Source: Pyropia haitanensis (Eukaryota > Rhodophyta > Bangiophyceae > Bangiales > Bangiaceae). From it: a stretch of DNA of 64,000 nucleotides. Under the pieces are notes generated by a model, which worked only from the letters and a program-made list of their open reading frames with translations, was not told where the DNA came from and made no database searches. Shown here one piece after another: positions 9,915 to 20,047 of this stretch; position 1 is the stretch's first letter; the number at the start of each line of letters is the position of its first letter. A program made the translations under genes and the position numbers. The DNA lies in the NCBI GenBank assembly GCA_008729055.1, contig SDUX01000008.1, positions 2,232,001-2,296,000 on the forward strand. Reading direction: 5' to 3'.

Positions 9915-11111
9915 TCACTTCTTAGCTGGTGTCGTCGACTGCTTGGGCGCCGGCTTCACCGCCTTCCCGTGCGTCCCCACCTTGGTGGGTGCCTTCTTGG
10001 CCTTGGCCTTGCCGCGCGCCGCCACCTTGTTGGATGCCTTGCTCTTGGTCGCCGTCTGCGAGGAGCGCACTTTCGTGGTGTGGGCCTTGCCACGCGCCAT
10101 CCCCTTGGTGGGAACCTTCCTCGTGACCACCACCTTCGTGGGCGCCTTCTTCTTGGCCACCGTCGTGGTGGGCGCCGGCTGCTTGGCCGCCGAACGCTGC
10201 TCTTTCGCCTCCACCGCGTTGCTCACCCGCCTCGTCTCGGCAACGACCGCCTGCCGCAGCGCGTGCGCCTCGGCGCGCACCCGCTCCGCCGCCGCCCGCG
10301 CATCCTCGGCCTGCCCCCGCGCGGCCGCGGCCCTGGCGCGCGCCGCCTCGGCCACCCCCCGCGCCGCTTCCGCGAGCGCCCGCACCATCGCCGCGGCGGC
10401 GCGGCCCGCCTCAGCGTCCGCACGGCGGATCTCGGCGAGCGCTCGACGCTCCCGCGGCGTCGCCACCCCCGCCGCCACCCCATCGTCCACCCACCCCGCC
10501 GCGGCGAGCGCCACCACCTCCTTCGCGGCCGCGTCCAGCTCGTCCAGCCGCGCCTGGTCAGCGCGCGCCAGCGGCGGCGCGGCCGACTGCAGCAGGCGTG
10601 GCGGCAGCGGCGCACGCGCGACCGACGCGGCCGCGGCGGTGGCGCCCCGCTGGACCGCCGCCGCCGACGCGGCGGCACGCTCGGCGAGCGCGCGCGCGTG
10701 CTCCGCGGCGGCCGCCGATGACTCGACGCCCGCCGCGCCGCGCTCCATCACCGCCCGCCCATACTCGACGCGCGCGCGGCCGAGCTCCGCGAGGCCCCGC
10801 GCAATCTCCTCGGCGGCGCGCGTCAGCTCCAGTGTGGCGTTCGCCATCTCTGCCGCCGACGACGGGTTGGTGGGCGGCGCAGCGGGCGGCATGGACGGCG
10901 GGAGGTTTGCAGTGCCGGCGGCGGCCGCCCGCGCCGCGGGGTGGACCCGCGGGAGCGCCCGGCCATCGAGTAGCGGGCGGGTGCCCGCGGCGTCAGCGTC
11001 GGTGACCACCACCGCGGCGGTGGCGAACGCCACAGTCGCCACCGCCGCTGCCGTCGCCGCAACGGTGAGGCATCCGGTCGACCGACGCCGGCAACGAGCG
11101 CCCGTCATCAT
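9915..11111 (-). CDS. Secretory Ala-rich coiled protein with basic H1-like tail
   Basis: A 398-residue protein from an ATG at 11111. Residues about 12-42 form a basic start followed by a hydrophobic stretch (CLTVAATAAAVATVAFATAA) ending near ADAAG, as expected for a signal peptide or signal anchor. Residues about 85-295 are Ala/Glu/Arg-rich and probably alpha-helical or coiled coil, with many A..A..R repeats. From about 296 the protein is strongly basic, rich in Lys, Thr, Pro and Ala with repeated KAPTK and TKV motifs, like a histone H1 tail. A basic tail on a protein bound for the secretory pathway or plastid envelope suggests binding to a polyanion such as a sulfated wall polysaccharide, but that is speculation. 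No known family is recognised. Confidence 0.7.
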   Translation of the reverse strand: MMTGARCRRRSTGCLTVAATAAAVATVAFATAAVVVTDADAAGTRPLLDGRALPRVHPAARAAAAGTANLPPSMPPAAPPTNPSSAAEMANATLELTRAAEEIARGLAELGRARVEYGRAVMERGAAGVESSAAAAEHARALAERAAASAAAVQRGATAAAASVARAPLPPRLLQSAAPPLARADQARLDELDAAAKEVVALAAAGWVDDGVAAGVATPRERRALAEIRRADAEAGRAAAAMVRALAEAARGVAEAARARAAAARGQAEDARAAAERVRAEAHALRQAVVAETRRVSNAVEAKEQRSAAKQPAPTTTVAKKKAPTKVVVTRKVPTKGMARGKAHTTKVRSSQTATKSKASNKVAARGKAKAKKAPTKVGTHGKAVKPAPKQSTTPAKK

Positions 11112-13041
11112 ACTGAGGCGAGCACGAAGGAGGGGGGGGGAGGGGGGGCGTCTCGGTCAAGGCAGGGAGCTGTTGACCGCGACAAGAGGGGAGCGTTTGG
11201 TCGGGATAAGGGCCGGAAGGTGAACGGAAAGGTGGAGAACGGGGTGATGAGCACCAGCGCGAGATGTGTCACTTGATGAGCGTGATTGCCTGGACTACCG
11301 AACTCCCAGGGTACCAACACCCACCAGCGTGAGACCCACACAACGACGACGGGGGAGGAGGGCCTGAGTCGCCCGGTCCAGCGTCCCCGGTCACGAGCAG
11401 GCAATGCGCGCCGCAGCACCCGCCGCAGGCGCCGCAGGCAGGACGACATGGAACGCCATCTCTCTCCCCCGACTTCCCGGGTCCCAGACGGGGAGCGTTG
11501 GGAGGGGTGCGGCGGGGGAGGGGAGGGTGGCACGAGATACAGTGGTGCCGAATCAGTCAGTCTTGGCGACGGCTAGGTGGCCTTGTCAATGCAGTTGGGC
11601 AGGGGACACCCCCACGGTCGTACTGTCACCACCGCCGACACCGTCGGTTACGTTGGTCGGGCGCGGCGCGCACGAGCGCAGTGGAAGTGCGGCGGTACTA
11701 CCGAGAGGCCAGTGCACCGAGGGTCGTAGGTGTCTACGGAGGGGGGGGGGAGACTTTTGCATGCGGCGCAAGCGACAGGGAGGGGGCGCCGCCATCGCCG
11801 AGATCATCGCGCCTCCCGCCGCCTGTTTCCACTGGGCCATGTTTTCTCGGGTCGGCGTCGTCTGAGGGGGGTGCGGGGGGGGTGGGGGGGGTTACTGCGC
11901 CGCGCTCGTCCCCCGGTGTGAGGGCGGTCTGCCCGGCAGCGACAGCGTCAGGGACTGTGAAAATGGCGGGGGGGGGATTGCCGCAAGTGGCCGACAAGGA
12001 TCTGGCGTGCGCCGTGGCAGGGGTGGGAGGGGGTAGCGGCGGCGGAAAAATGGCGGGGGCATGCCAGTGTCAAGCAGTGCTGGGGCGCAACCTGCGCGTA
12101 CCCCCAGAGAGCGGCCGCTGGGTGCGTGGGTGGGGCGTGGCAGGTCGGGTCGAAGCGGGACCGGGGGCGAGAAGGGGCGCGGATCGGTCAGGACAGGGCG
12201 TGGGCCCACCCGTGCTGCAGAAGACGTTGAAACCGCCGCCGGCCGCGGGCAGTCAACACGGGAGAGGGACCGTTTGTTGCACCGTGAGACCGCGACGGCA
12301 CAAAGTGGACTCAGCCGGCCTGGCAGCCGGCCAGTGTGCTGCCCGAGCAGAAGCGTTGGTACGTTTACAGAACCCCGGCCTGTGTGCTCGGTACGAGGTG
12401 CCCGCTGCCTCATTCAATGCGCCTCTGTCCACAGATCAAGCGTCTCCTGGACGGACGAACACGTGGCATACAGAGCAGCATGCACTCGTGTGTACAACGC
12501 ATGTCATGCACGGATAGACCTTTGCTCTCTCATCAGGGAGGTCACTTTCATCGTCAATTGGTGGACAAGTCGGCAGATCGAGAGGTACTGAGTGCGGACT
12601 TTTTTTCGGAGAGACCTCGTTGATCTCCGCTGTCTGGGCTGGCACCTCAACCCGCGCGCTACGAGTCAAGAACCGCCGCCAAGGCGCAACAGAGCCGATC
12701 TCAGCCGCCGCTGATTGGCTGATGGCGGGATTGCACCCCAGCAGACTCCCTCGTGCAATTCCCAGCGAGGTCTGCCCCTCGGCCATGATGGCCCCGCCTC
12801 ACAGGCGTCTCTGGAGGGGACCCCGCTCTACTGACCGCTACGCTGCATCTCCTTTTCCAGCCCGACTCCCGCCCGACCTCGCCACCCCCCATCGATCCAT
12901 CCCCGTCGCCGTCGTTCCCATCGTTCTCCTACACCCGCCTCCGCGCTCCCCACCGCAACCTCCTCGTCTCTCTCACCTTACCCACGCTCTTTCCTCCTTC
13001 TCCCCCGTTCTCCCCCTCTCTCCCTCCTCCCCACGATCACC
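11112..13041. other. Intergenic between divergent genes
   Basis: No conserved frame. It should contain the promoters of the minus-strand gene ending here and of the plastid gene at 13042. An inverted CCAAT (ATTGG) lies at about 12714-12718, and a strongly pyrimidine-rich stretch (about 12850-13041) leads into the ATG at 13042 and looks like its 5' leader. Confidence 0.5.
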
Positions 13042-13446
13042 ATGGCCTTTGTCAGCGGCATTGCCGTCCGGCCGTCGGTCACGCGGGCGGGCCGCCTGAG
13101 CAAGACCTGCGCCGTTGCTGGCGCCCCCGTTGTGGCGGCTGTCCGGCCGTCGCGCGCGACGGTGGTGCCGGCCGGGGCCCGCTCGCTGCGCATGGACACG
13201 TACTGGGAGGGCAAGGCGCCGCCGAGCACGGTCCTGGGCCTGGGCAAGAACGTCCCGTCGGGCCTCTACCTGCTGTCGTCGGTGCTCGCCTTGGCGCTCG
13301 GTTCGTACGCTGTGTACAAGAGCAACATTGTGTCGCCGCTGACGCCGGCGTCGGTGGACCCGCAGTACGTCCTCGCGTCGCTGCTCGTGCCGATCTCGTG
13401 GGGCCTGCACGTTGCCAGCTGGATCCAGAAGCAGAACTCCAAGTAA
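13042..13446 (+). CDS. Small plastid-targeted two-helix membrane protein
   Basis: A 134-residue protein starting in a good eukaryotic context (ATCACCATGG). The N-terminus MAFVSGIAVRPSV, with an early Phe and then Ala/Arg/Val-rich sequence, is typical of red algal transit peptides; maturation near Arg50 (SLR before MDTYWEGK) is plausible. Two hydrophobic helices follow: about 74-92 (GLYLLSSVLALALGSYAVY) and 109-128 (YVLASLLVPISWGLHVASW), joined by a short polar loop. The C-terminus is IQKQNSK. Size and topology fit a small photosystem or thylakoid subunit, but it does not match the PsaO, PsbW or PsbX patterns I know, so no name is given. The CT-rich leader and very strong codon bias suggest high expression. 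Confidence 0.85.
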   Translation: MAFVSGIAVRPSVTRAGRLSKTCAVAGAPVVAAVRPSRATVVPAGARSLRMDTYWEGKAPPSTVLGLGKNVPSGLYLLSSVLALALGSYAVYKSNIVSPLTPASVDPQYVLASLLVPISWGLHVASWIQKQNSK

Positions 13447-14436
13447 ACGGACAGCGGATGCTGGACCTTCCCCCCCCGTCCTTTTCCCTGTGCGGTGCCC
13501 CTGTTTTTGCTTCCTCTTTTGTACACATTGGCAAGTGGGGGCGCTTCATTGCCTGCAGTTCACGGGCTCTCTGTACGAGTGCGGATGTGGTCGGATCTCA
13601 TCAAGAGCCCTTGAGTGGTGGTCGGAGGAGCTTCCTCCTGGGCGTTTCGTTCATGTTCGGTGGGCGGCGACGGCTGGGGTGCAGGGATGACGAGAAGGCC
13701 GGTGCTTGCCGAGGTGTCGTGGAGTGAGCTTGTGTATGGAGGTGTTGTGTGTGCTGAGTGGTGTGTCCTCTTTCAATTTTTCCTTCTCTCGTTTCTTGTA
13801 CTCGCTTGTCTTGCCACATGCCACAGGCGCGGCGTTGATGATGAAGAGGTGGGTCTCCTGATCAGGCCACAGTGGTCACCTCGTCAGTGAACCAGCTTTT
13901 GGTGCAGTCCCGTCGTGGCGTTGACGGTGCCTTTTTTGTTCCAGTCCACACGCTGGGCAGGTCATGAACGATGGAATGTCTCTTGCCGGGTGAGTCCATG
14001 CGTGATCCATCCGACTGCTTCATGGATGCTGGGGGTACTGGTGACTCCTCATGCTTCAGGCTGGCTGCTGTGGGACCGTTCGTCAAGTAGACCCCAACCA
14101 GCACCGACCCCACGCCGGTCTGTTGCCGTCCTTGACACACGCGTCATTGAGCACGGCTCTTCCCTGCATCACTTCGGTCACCTGCACGACCGCGGGGTAG
14201 CCTTTTGATGGCTGGACGCTTCTTGCAACAGCGGTCGGGCAGCTTGGCAGACTTGGTGGCAGTGGTGAACTGCCTGTCACTCCCGGTTCCATCCGTCTTG
14301 GACTGCCTCATTGGAATTGGCGACAAGACACCAGTGGGCCCCGGCAACGCAGATGCACATCCACCGCTTGGTCGATACCCCACTTTCCTATGCCGCCGAT
14401 GCACCCGGACTGATGCCAAGACGGTCCGCCTCACCC
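13447..14436. other. Intergenic between convergent genes
   Basis: 3' flank of the small plastid gene, with T-rich patches near 13500 and 13770-13810, then balanced sequence without a conserved frame up to the stop of the phosphatidylserine synthase. Confidence 0.5.
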
Positions 14437-15532
14437 TCAGCCACACCCCACACGCCATCCTTGCCGTAGCCACACCCCACACACCAACGCTGCCACCGCC
14501 CACCCCGCGCACGCGCTCCATGGGATGGCGGCGGCGCCAGCTCCCCCCACAAAGCGGCCACCCCAAAACTTCCCCGCCACCGCCACCTCCACCCCAAGCA
14601 CCACCACCATTGTCAGGGCGCATCCGGCAGGGCCCCTCGGCCGGGAGGGGCACGCCACTGCCGCTGCCATCGGTGCCGCCGACGCCGTCGCCGCCGACGC
14701 CACCCGCCCCGCCGTGCCCCACCGCCCGATCCACGCGTGGTACTCGGCGGCAGCGGGCACGCCCAGGGCGGCGATGACGAGCAGCCGCACCACGTTGAGC
14801 GGCGACGCGACGGGCACGTCCAAGGCGGCCTTGAGGGTAAAGGCGTTGAGGTCGGCCAATGTCAGCACCACAACCACACCTGTTGCGCCAAGGAGGCGCC
14901 CGCGGGCGGCATCACCCGCCATCAACCAACACCGCAAGGGGAGCTTCTCCCCGGCACGTGGCAAGGGCGGAGGGGCAGGAGGGCGGACGGACTGGCGATG
15001 CCATCCAAATCGGACCCACGACCACACCGGCTGCCGCCGCCACCGCCGACCGTCCCGCCACCGTGGGTGTTGCCGCTGCTGCCGCCGCGGCCGCCGCTTC
15101 GAAAACAGCGGGTGCTCCACAGCCGCCACCGCCCCGACCCGTGTGCCGCCCGCGCGCGCCCCCACCCCCCCCCCCCCTCTGGCGGGCCCCACGTCCACTC
15201 CAGTGGCGCCGCCCCCGCCGCCGCGGCGGCGGCGAGCCCCACCTCCACCCCCACCGCGTTGGCAAGCGCCACGTCAAGCAGCGCCGCGTCCCACCAGCAC
15301 TCGGCAAACGTCGGCAGCACCCCCACCAGCGACGCCTCCACCCCCTCCCACGCGGTCGACGCCACCCACAGCACCCGCCGCTCGCGGATGGCCACCGCCT
15401 TGGCCGCCCACCCCGCCGCGTGGGCGACAAAGAAGCGGCTGCCGACCGCCGACCAGAGGGCGGCGGGCGTGAGCGCGCACCGCGGCGGCAGCGGCGTGTC
15501 GCCCAAGGCGGCGGCTGCCGCGGCAGTGATCT

Positions 15533-15568
<36 letters not shown>

Positions 15569-15926
15569 CAGTGGTCGCAGCATTCTCGGTGGCCGCAGCG
15601 GCGGCAGTGGCCGTCGCGACGGTGACACCGCCGCGGGCGGCCCACGCAGCGGCCGCGTCACCGGCGGCCGCGTTGGCGGCCGCCGCCGCCGCGACGGCCG
15701 CCGCGGCCACCCCCGTATGGTGCGGGTCCAGTCGCCCGAGAAACGCCACCACCGTGCGTCGAGGGGAAAGGAGCGCAGCGACGGCGGCGGCGCAGTAGAG
15801 CAGCCCCGCCAGCTGCACCGCCGCGGTCACGGCTGCCCGGCAGCGGGCCGCGGCGGCGCCGCCGGCGGTGCCCGCAAGTAGAGGCTTCCCACAAGTGGGC
15901 GCACCTATAGCCTCTGGGGAAGCCAT
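14437..15926 (-). CDS. Phosphatidylserine synthase, base-exchange type
   Basis: Membrane enzyme of the PSS family, which exchanges the head group of an existing phospholipid for serine, normally in the ER. The first segment (15926 to about 15193) has LGRLDPHHTGV, then FFVAHAAGWAAKAVAIRERR and LPTFAECWWDAALLDVALAN, the hallmark of the family. The second (about 15050-14437) has LTLADLNAFTLKAALDVP, RLLVIAALGVPAAAEYHAWI and a last hydrophobic helix. The two are in different frames, so a short intron or a frameshift lies between about 15193 and 15050; I could not fix the junction. An Ala-rich insert of about 75 residues separates the GV from PLPPRC, which are adjacent in plant PSS1. The first N-terminal helices of the family are missing, so the ATG at 15926 may be internal and an upstream exon overlooked. 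Confidence 0.85.
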
Positions 15927-16698
15927 GGTCCCCCCCGTGGCTGCGCGGCGCCCGCGGGCAAACGCTCCGCCATGAAGGGCGGCCGAGGGGGGGGACGCCG
16001 CCGTCGCCACGGTGGGCCAAGAAACACAAAAACGCCCACCGCCCTTTGGGGACGCCTGCCGTGTTGCTGCCGAGAGGGGAATACAGGCGGTATCGGCTTA
16101 TTCAGGGGGTGGCTGCCGCAGTTGGCATGGTGGCGGGGAAGAGGGGAGAGAAGTGTGCAGTCAGTCGTCGGGTGTGCACGACAGCAGTCCCGCGCCTCGA
16201 GGAGGAGGAACGATCTGGTACGCCGGCGACGCACAAGGATCAAGACCAGTACAGTATATGTACCATATGGAAGTGAAGAATGCTCGTTGATTAAGCAAAA
16301 GTAATTTCTGTACACAGTGGCGTTAACGCAACGTCCGAGTGACTGCGAATGATTCCTACTTGATCCCTTCGTGCACTCGTCGTGCGGCTGACGACGGGAT
16401 GGCCCGCCGGTCGACGAGCCGCGCCCGAGCCGCTCACTTCCACGCTGGTCTGCGGTGACGCCGGTGAGGCCGCTGTTCAGTCCACGGACCACAACCGAGT
16501 TGCCGACGGGGTCGTTTTTGAAGCCGTCGCGCCGTTTCGACTCCCTCCCGGTCGTGCCGTCAGTCGCGCTACGACAACTTCCGACCACACGCACGGGTGG
16601 CCTGGAGGGGACGTGGCTGCCAGCCTGGGGAGATGATTTTCTGGGCAACCGCGACGACAGACAGCCCCAGCCAGGCCAGGACGTGGCTGCAGAAGGTT

Positions 16699-16966
16699 GC
16701 TCGTAGTAACCAATCATTGGCAAGGCCATCATAGCCTCCGTTGACGCGGCCTCCCGTCGACGGGGTGCCCACGAGCTCCTATGCGTCGAGCACGATGGCG
16801 TGTCGTGCCAGGGAGTGCTCGCCGCCTCGGTTCGCAACGCACGTCCGTGAAGCCAGAGAGGTGGCAACGACCGAGCCAGCCCGGCCGGGCCAGCAGCTGC
16901 TCGTCATAACCAATCATTGGCGAGGCCATCATGGCATCCGTCGATCTAACCTCCCGCCGACGCTGC
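16699..16966. repeat. Two direct copies at a 200-bp offset, with CCAAT motif
   Basis: The segments 16699-16766 and 16899-16966 align without gaps at exactly 200 bp. Both contain AACCAATCATTGG followed by AAGGCCATCAT or GAGGCCATCAT and then CCTCCCG.CGACG. The shared core CCAATCATTGG is nearly palindromic and includes a CCAAT box on both strands. The duplicate lies 385-650 bp upstream of the ATG at 17350, so it may be promoter sequence. Confidence 0.7.
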
Positions 16967-17189
16967 CCGTCGATGCGGTGAGCACAGAGGCTTGCCGAAC
17001 AGAGGAGTGCTGGTCACCCCTGTTTGCAGCACCCTAGGAGTGGGAGCGGCTCCGCGTCCAGCGTAGACTCAGGCCGCTCCTGTTCGCAGTGTTGCGGCAG
17101 CGGGGCCCCACCGCGCAGACCAGACTCAAACCAGACCTCCCACGGACTCGCTGCTGTGCGCAGCCCGTACAGGTGAGTCATCCAGATTG

Positions 17190-17195
17190 TATAAA
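17190..17195 (+). promoter_or_regulatory. TATA-like box upstream of nicotianamine synthase gene
   Basis: TATAAA in the context GATTGTATAAAGTC, 155 bp upstream of the ATG at 17350. It is the only such site between the CCAAT repeats and the start codon, which would leave a leader of roughly 125 bases. Confidence 0.4.
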
Positions 17196-17349
17196 GTCAT
17201 CGAGTGTCCGGTGGATATCCCGCCCTGCACAGAGGCCAAACCAACCCACAGGTCACTGGCAGACTGTCTCTGCTGAGGAGAGCTGGGCTTCCTTCCCCTT
17301 CCCGCACGTCCTCTGTCTCTATCTGCCACGTTTTCCATCGGTAGGCGTC

Positions 17350-18621
17350 ATGCTCTCTCCTGTGCCGGATCCCTCCTCGGCCTCCACTCCCGTCGCCGCT
17401 CTGCTGACCATGCTTCTTGGCGACAACGGCTCTGTGTGGTCCACGCTCGCGCCCTACACGTCTGCCCCGGACCACGAGCTCGCCCCCTCTCCGCCCCTCG
17501 ACACTGCCCTCCACGCACTCGTCGCGGTGCTGCAGGGCGCGTCTGTCCCGCCCGCAGTGCTCGCTGCTGCGTCTCGCTCGCTAGCTGCGGCTGGCCAGGC
17601 CGGGGTGCTTGCAGCTCGTGCCGCCGACGTACGAGGTGTTGCGCAGCGGGCCGAGGGGGAGCTTGAGCGGGCGTACGCCCAGATCATCCTCAGCCGCCTG
17701 TCGGCGGCGGCCGGGGTGGCGGTCGTCGCCCCGCGTGACGACCCCGGGGTGCCGCGGGAGGGCTGGCCGGGGGGATCCCCGCCGCCGGCGGTCGTCGCCC
17801 TTGCCGCCGCTGCCCGCCCATTCCCCTACGTTGATCACTATGTCCGACTTGTCGCCGCCGAAGCGGCGGCGCTGTCCGCGGTGGTGCCCGTGCGCGGCGG
17901 GCAGCGCGGCGGCGGCGGTGGCAGCCCGCCGGGCCTTCGGCTCGCCTTTTGTGGCAGCGGGCCGCTCCCGCTGACGGGCTGCCTGCTGGCCGCCGCGGGC
18001 GCCGCCGCCTCTGTCACGCTCATTGATATCGACCCGTCGGCGGTGGCAGCGTCCAAGCGGCTGCTTGGCGTGTGGACAGCTCTCGGTGCGCTGCGAGGCG
18101 GTTCCGTGACCGTGCTGTGCGCCGACGCGACGCGGGTGGCGTTTTCCGTGGACACCGACGCGGCCGCGGCGGCGCCGCCCCCCGACGCTGTCGCACACGT
18201 GGCGGCGGACGTGGTGTTTGTGGCTGCGCTGCTGCCGACGGCCGCCAAGACGGCCATCGCCACGCGCATGGCGGCGGCCGCCGCTGCGGGCCCGCCCGCC
18301 GCTGCCGCCCCCGTCATGGCCGTCCGCACCGCCCACGGCCTGACGGCGGACCTCACGTACGAGGCGTCGGGGCGGGAGACGCTGTCGCGGCTCCTTCCGT
18401 TTGTAGGCGTTGTGGTGCCGCGCACGCACGAGGCACCTGTCGGCGACGGCGACAACGCCGCCGGTGGGGGGGGCGGGGGGGTGCGAGGGGAGGACCCGGC
18501 CGAGGTGCTCGGCTGGTTCCCTTCTGAGGTGCTCAACTCCATGGAGCTCTACGGAGGGGGGGCGGGGGTGCACACGCTGCGGACTGCCGCACGGACGGCG
18601 CTGGCGCAGCTGCCTTTTTGA
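17350..18621 (+). CDS. Nicotianamine synthase homologue
   Basis: A 423-residue protein, longer than plant NAS (about 320). NAS condenses aminopropyl groups from S-adenosylmethionine into nicotianamine, a chelator of iron, zinc, copper and nickel. Family features in order: FPYVDHYVRLVAAEAAAL (about 156), the methyltransferase-like core LRLAFCGSGPLPLTG (about 195), LIDIDPSAV (about 223), DVVFVAALLP (about 286), VRTAHGL (about 323), and a C-terminal VLGWFPSEVLNSMELY matching the plant motif with HPTDEVINS. An Arg/Gly-rich insert follows the FPY region and a Gly-rich loop lies near 375. The ATG at 17350 is the start; upstream in-frame codons lack ATG and conservation. Predicted cytosolic. Product specificity (nicotianamine or a related opine-like chelator) cannot be read from sequence. 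Confidence 0.85.
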   Translation: MLSPVPDPSSASTPVAALLTMLLGDNGSVWSTLAPYTSAPDHELAPSPPLDTALHALVAVLQGASVPPAVLAAASRSLAAAGQAGVLAARAADVRGVAQRAEGELERAYAQIILSRLSAAAGVAVVAPRDDPGVPREGWPGGSPPPAVVALAAAARPFPYVDHYVRLVAAEAAALSAVVPVRGGQRGGGGGSPPGLRLAFCGSGPLPLTGCLLAAAGAAASVTLIDIDPSAVAASKRLLGVWTALGALRGGSVTVLCADATRVAFSVDTDAAAAAPPPDAVAHVAADVVFVAALLPTAAKTAIATRMAAAAAAGPPAAAAPVMAVRTAHGLTADLTYEASGRETLSRLLPFVGVVVPRTHEAPVGDGDNAAGGGGGGVRGEDPAEVLGWFPSEVLNSMELYGGGAGVHTLRTAARTALAQLPF

Positions 18622-19336
18622 CCGGCGAGAGGGGGCAGGCGAGAAGAGTCACGAGTAGATGGCGGGGGAGGCCGCCCTTGATGCAAGTAGCGCCGGTATG
18701 GCGCCGCCGCCTTGTGTCTGACGTGTCTGCACCGCCGCCTGGCGCAGCAACATCCCCCGGAGCATCATACACGGGTGCCCTGCCGTGTCGTCGCCGCCAA
18801 CGGGGATGGTCCACCAATTCGTGGCGCATCGATCGCCTGGTTGCGGTCAGGAGAGAAGCCGCGGAGCTCTGCCGCCGTGTACCGCTTCACGGTCTTCAGC
18901 CGTTGAACGCCCTATCTTTGGCAATCTCTTTTCGCTGGCCTTTCGCTCGTCTTGTGACGTGGCGGACTGTTGCTACTCTTCACGCGGAGGGCTACAGCGT
19001 CGCAGCGCCAAGGTGACGGCCGTCTTTGGGGGAGAGGGTTTGCTCCGCAGTCACACCTCGCAATGCTCGGACAAAGAGCGTTGCAAGAGCTGGACTGAGA
19101 CGGTATGCGGGGCGCCGAGCTTGCCCTGGAGCCACAAGGCTGTAGGACTGGAGAGCACTTGGGTGCGGTTGCGCCCGATGCAGGCAGAGCCAGCCCTGAA
19201 AAGAGCGAGCGACCGCCGCGTTGCCTAGATGCATGGACAGGGGATTCACGGCAAGGGCGCAATCGTCAGCGTGCTATCCTGTCCCCGGTGCCCGCATCTC
19301 GTCCGTTACGCCCGTCGTGGCAGTCCCCATCCCCCC
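18622..19336. other. Intergenic between convergent genes
   Basis: No conserved frame; 3' flanks of the nicotianamine synthase gene and of the plastid protein on the other strand. Confidence 0.5.
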
Positions 19337-20047
19337 TCACTTGCCCTTCTTCCCCCCTTTCCTAGACTTGGACGCTTTGCCCTTGGCGCCCACCACCCCC
19401 CGGTCACCCCGCTCCCGCTTGCTGGTCGGCTCTTCGTATATCCCGGTGCCGCTGCCCAGCTGGCTCGACTTGAGCACCCCATACGCGCTGCTGACGGCCA
19501 AAAACGCCAGCAGCGCGGGCGTGAACACCTTTTCGGCCAGCGCGACCACCAGCCCGTCGACGCCCTCGCCAGCGACCAGCGTGCCGCCCGTCACCTTGAC
19601 GTACGCCTCCACGCTAATGGCCACCCCACAAGCCACAAACAGCAGCGCAAACGCCACCAGCGCGACGCCGACGCGCTTCTCCGCCGCCGCCAGCGTGTCA
19701 GCGCCGACGAGCCCGGCGACGCGCTCGTACAGCGTCGGGCCGGGCGCGTCGCTGCTCGACGGGGGCCGGTTGAAGCGCTCCTCCAGGTCGGTCGTCGCGG
19801 TGCGGGGGGAGAAGCCAGACTCCTTGAGGATGGAGGAGATCTTGGCCGCGTCGCGGTCCGACGGGCCAGACGGGGCCGTCGATGGGGGGGGCTTGGCCCG
19901 CTTGGCCAGCATGGCCAGCCGCCGCTGCGGGAGGAGAGGGGAGGACGTCACGACGGGGGAGGGGGTCGGCGAGAGGCGAGAAAACCGCAAGGAAGGGCGC
20001 GCCGTGCGTAGGAAGGAGGTGCTGCCCGGGGGGATGAACGCCTCCAT
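19337..20047 (-). CDS. Plastid-type membrane protein with two helices
   Basis: A 236-residue protein from an ATG at 20047. The first 50 residues are rich in Ser, Pro and Arg with few acidic residues, as in a plastid transit peptide. A conserved-looking segment (about 66-95, DRDAAKISSILKESGFSPRT) precedes two hydrophobic helices at about 126-148 (VGVALVAFALLFVACGVAIS) and 175-192 (FTPALLAFLAVSSAYGVLKS). The tail after EEPTSK is rich in Lys and Gly. The SSAYGVLKSSQLG ending of the second helix resembles small thylakoid assembly proteins, but I cannot assign a family. It should be inserted in a plastid membrane with a basic stromal tail. Confidence 0.75.
   Translation of the reverse strand: MEAFIPPGSTSFLRTARPSLRFSRLSPTPSPVVTSSPLLPQRRLAMLAKRAKPPPSTAPSGPSDRDAAKISSILKESGFSPRTATTDLEERFNRPPSSSDAPGPTLYERVAGLVGADTLAAAEKRVGVALVAFALLFVACGVAISVEAYVKVTGGTLVAGEGVDGLVVALAEKVFTPALLAFLAVSSAYGVLKSSQLGSGTGIYEEPTSKRERGDRGVVGAKGKASKSRKGGKKGK

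Larger units (their letters stand above)
15927..17349. other. Intergenic between divergent genes
   Basis: Lower-GC stretch around 16080-16400 without a gene, then the 200-bp-offset repeat and the TATA-like site in front of the nicotianamine synthase gene, both listed separately. Confidence 0.5.

Noticed and set aside
13042..13446. Assignment of the small plastid protein as PsaO
   Set aside because: PsaO as I know it has different Trp/Pro-rich helix ends; only the size and two-helix topology agree.
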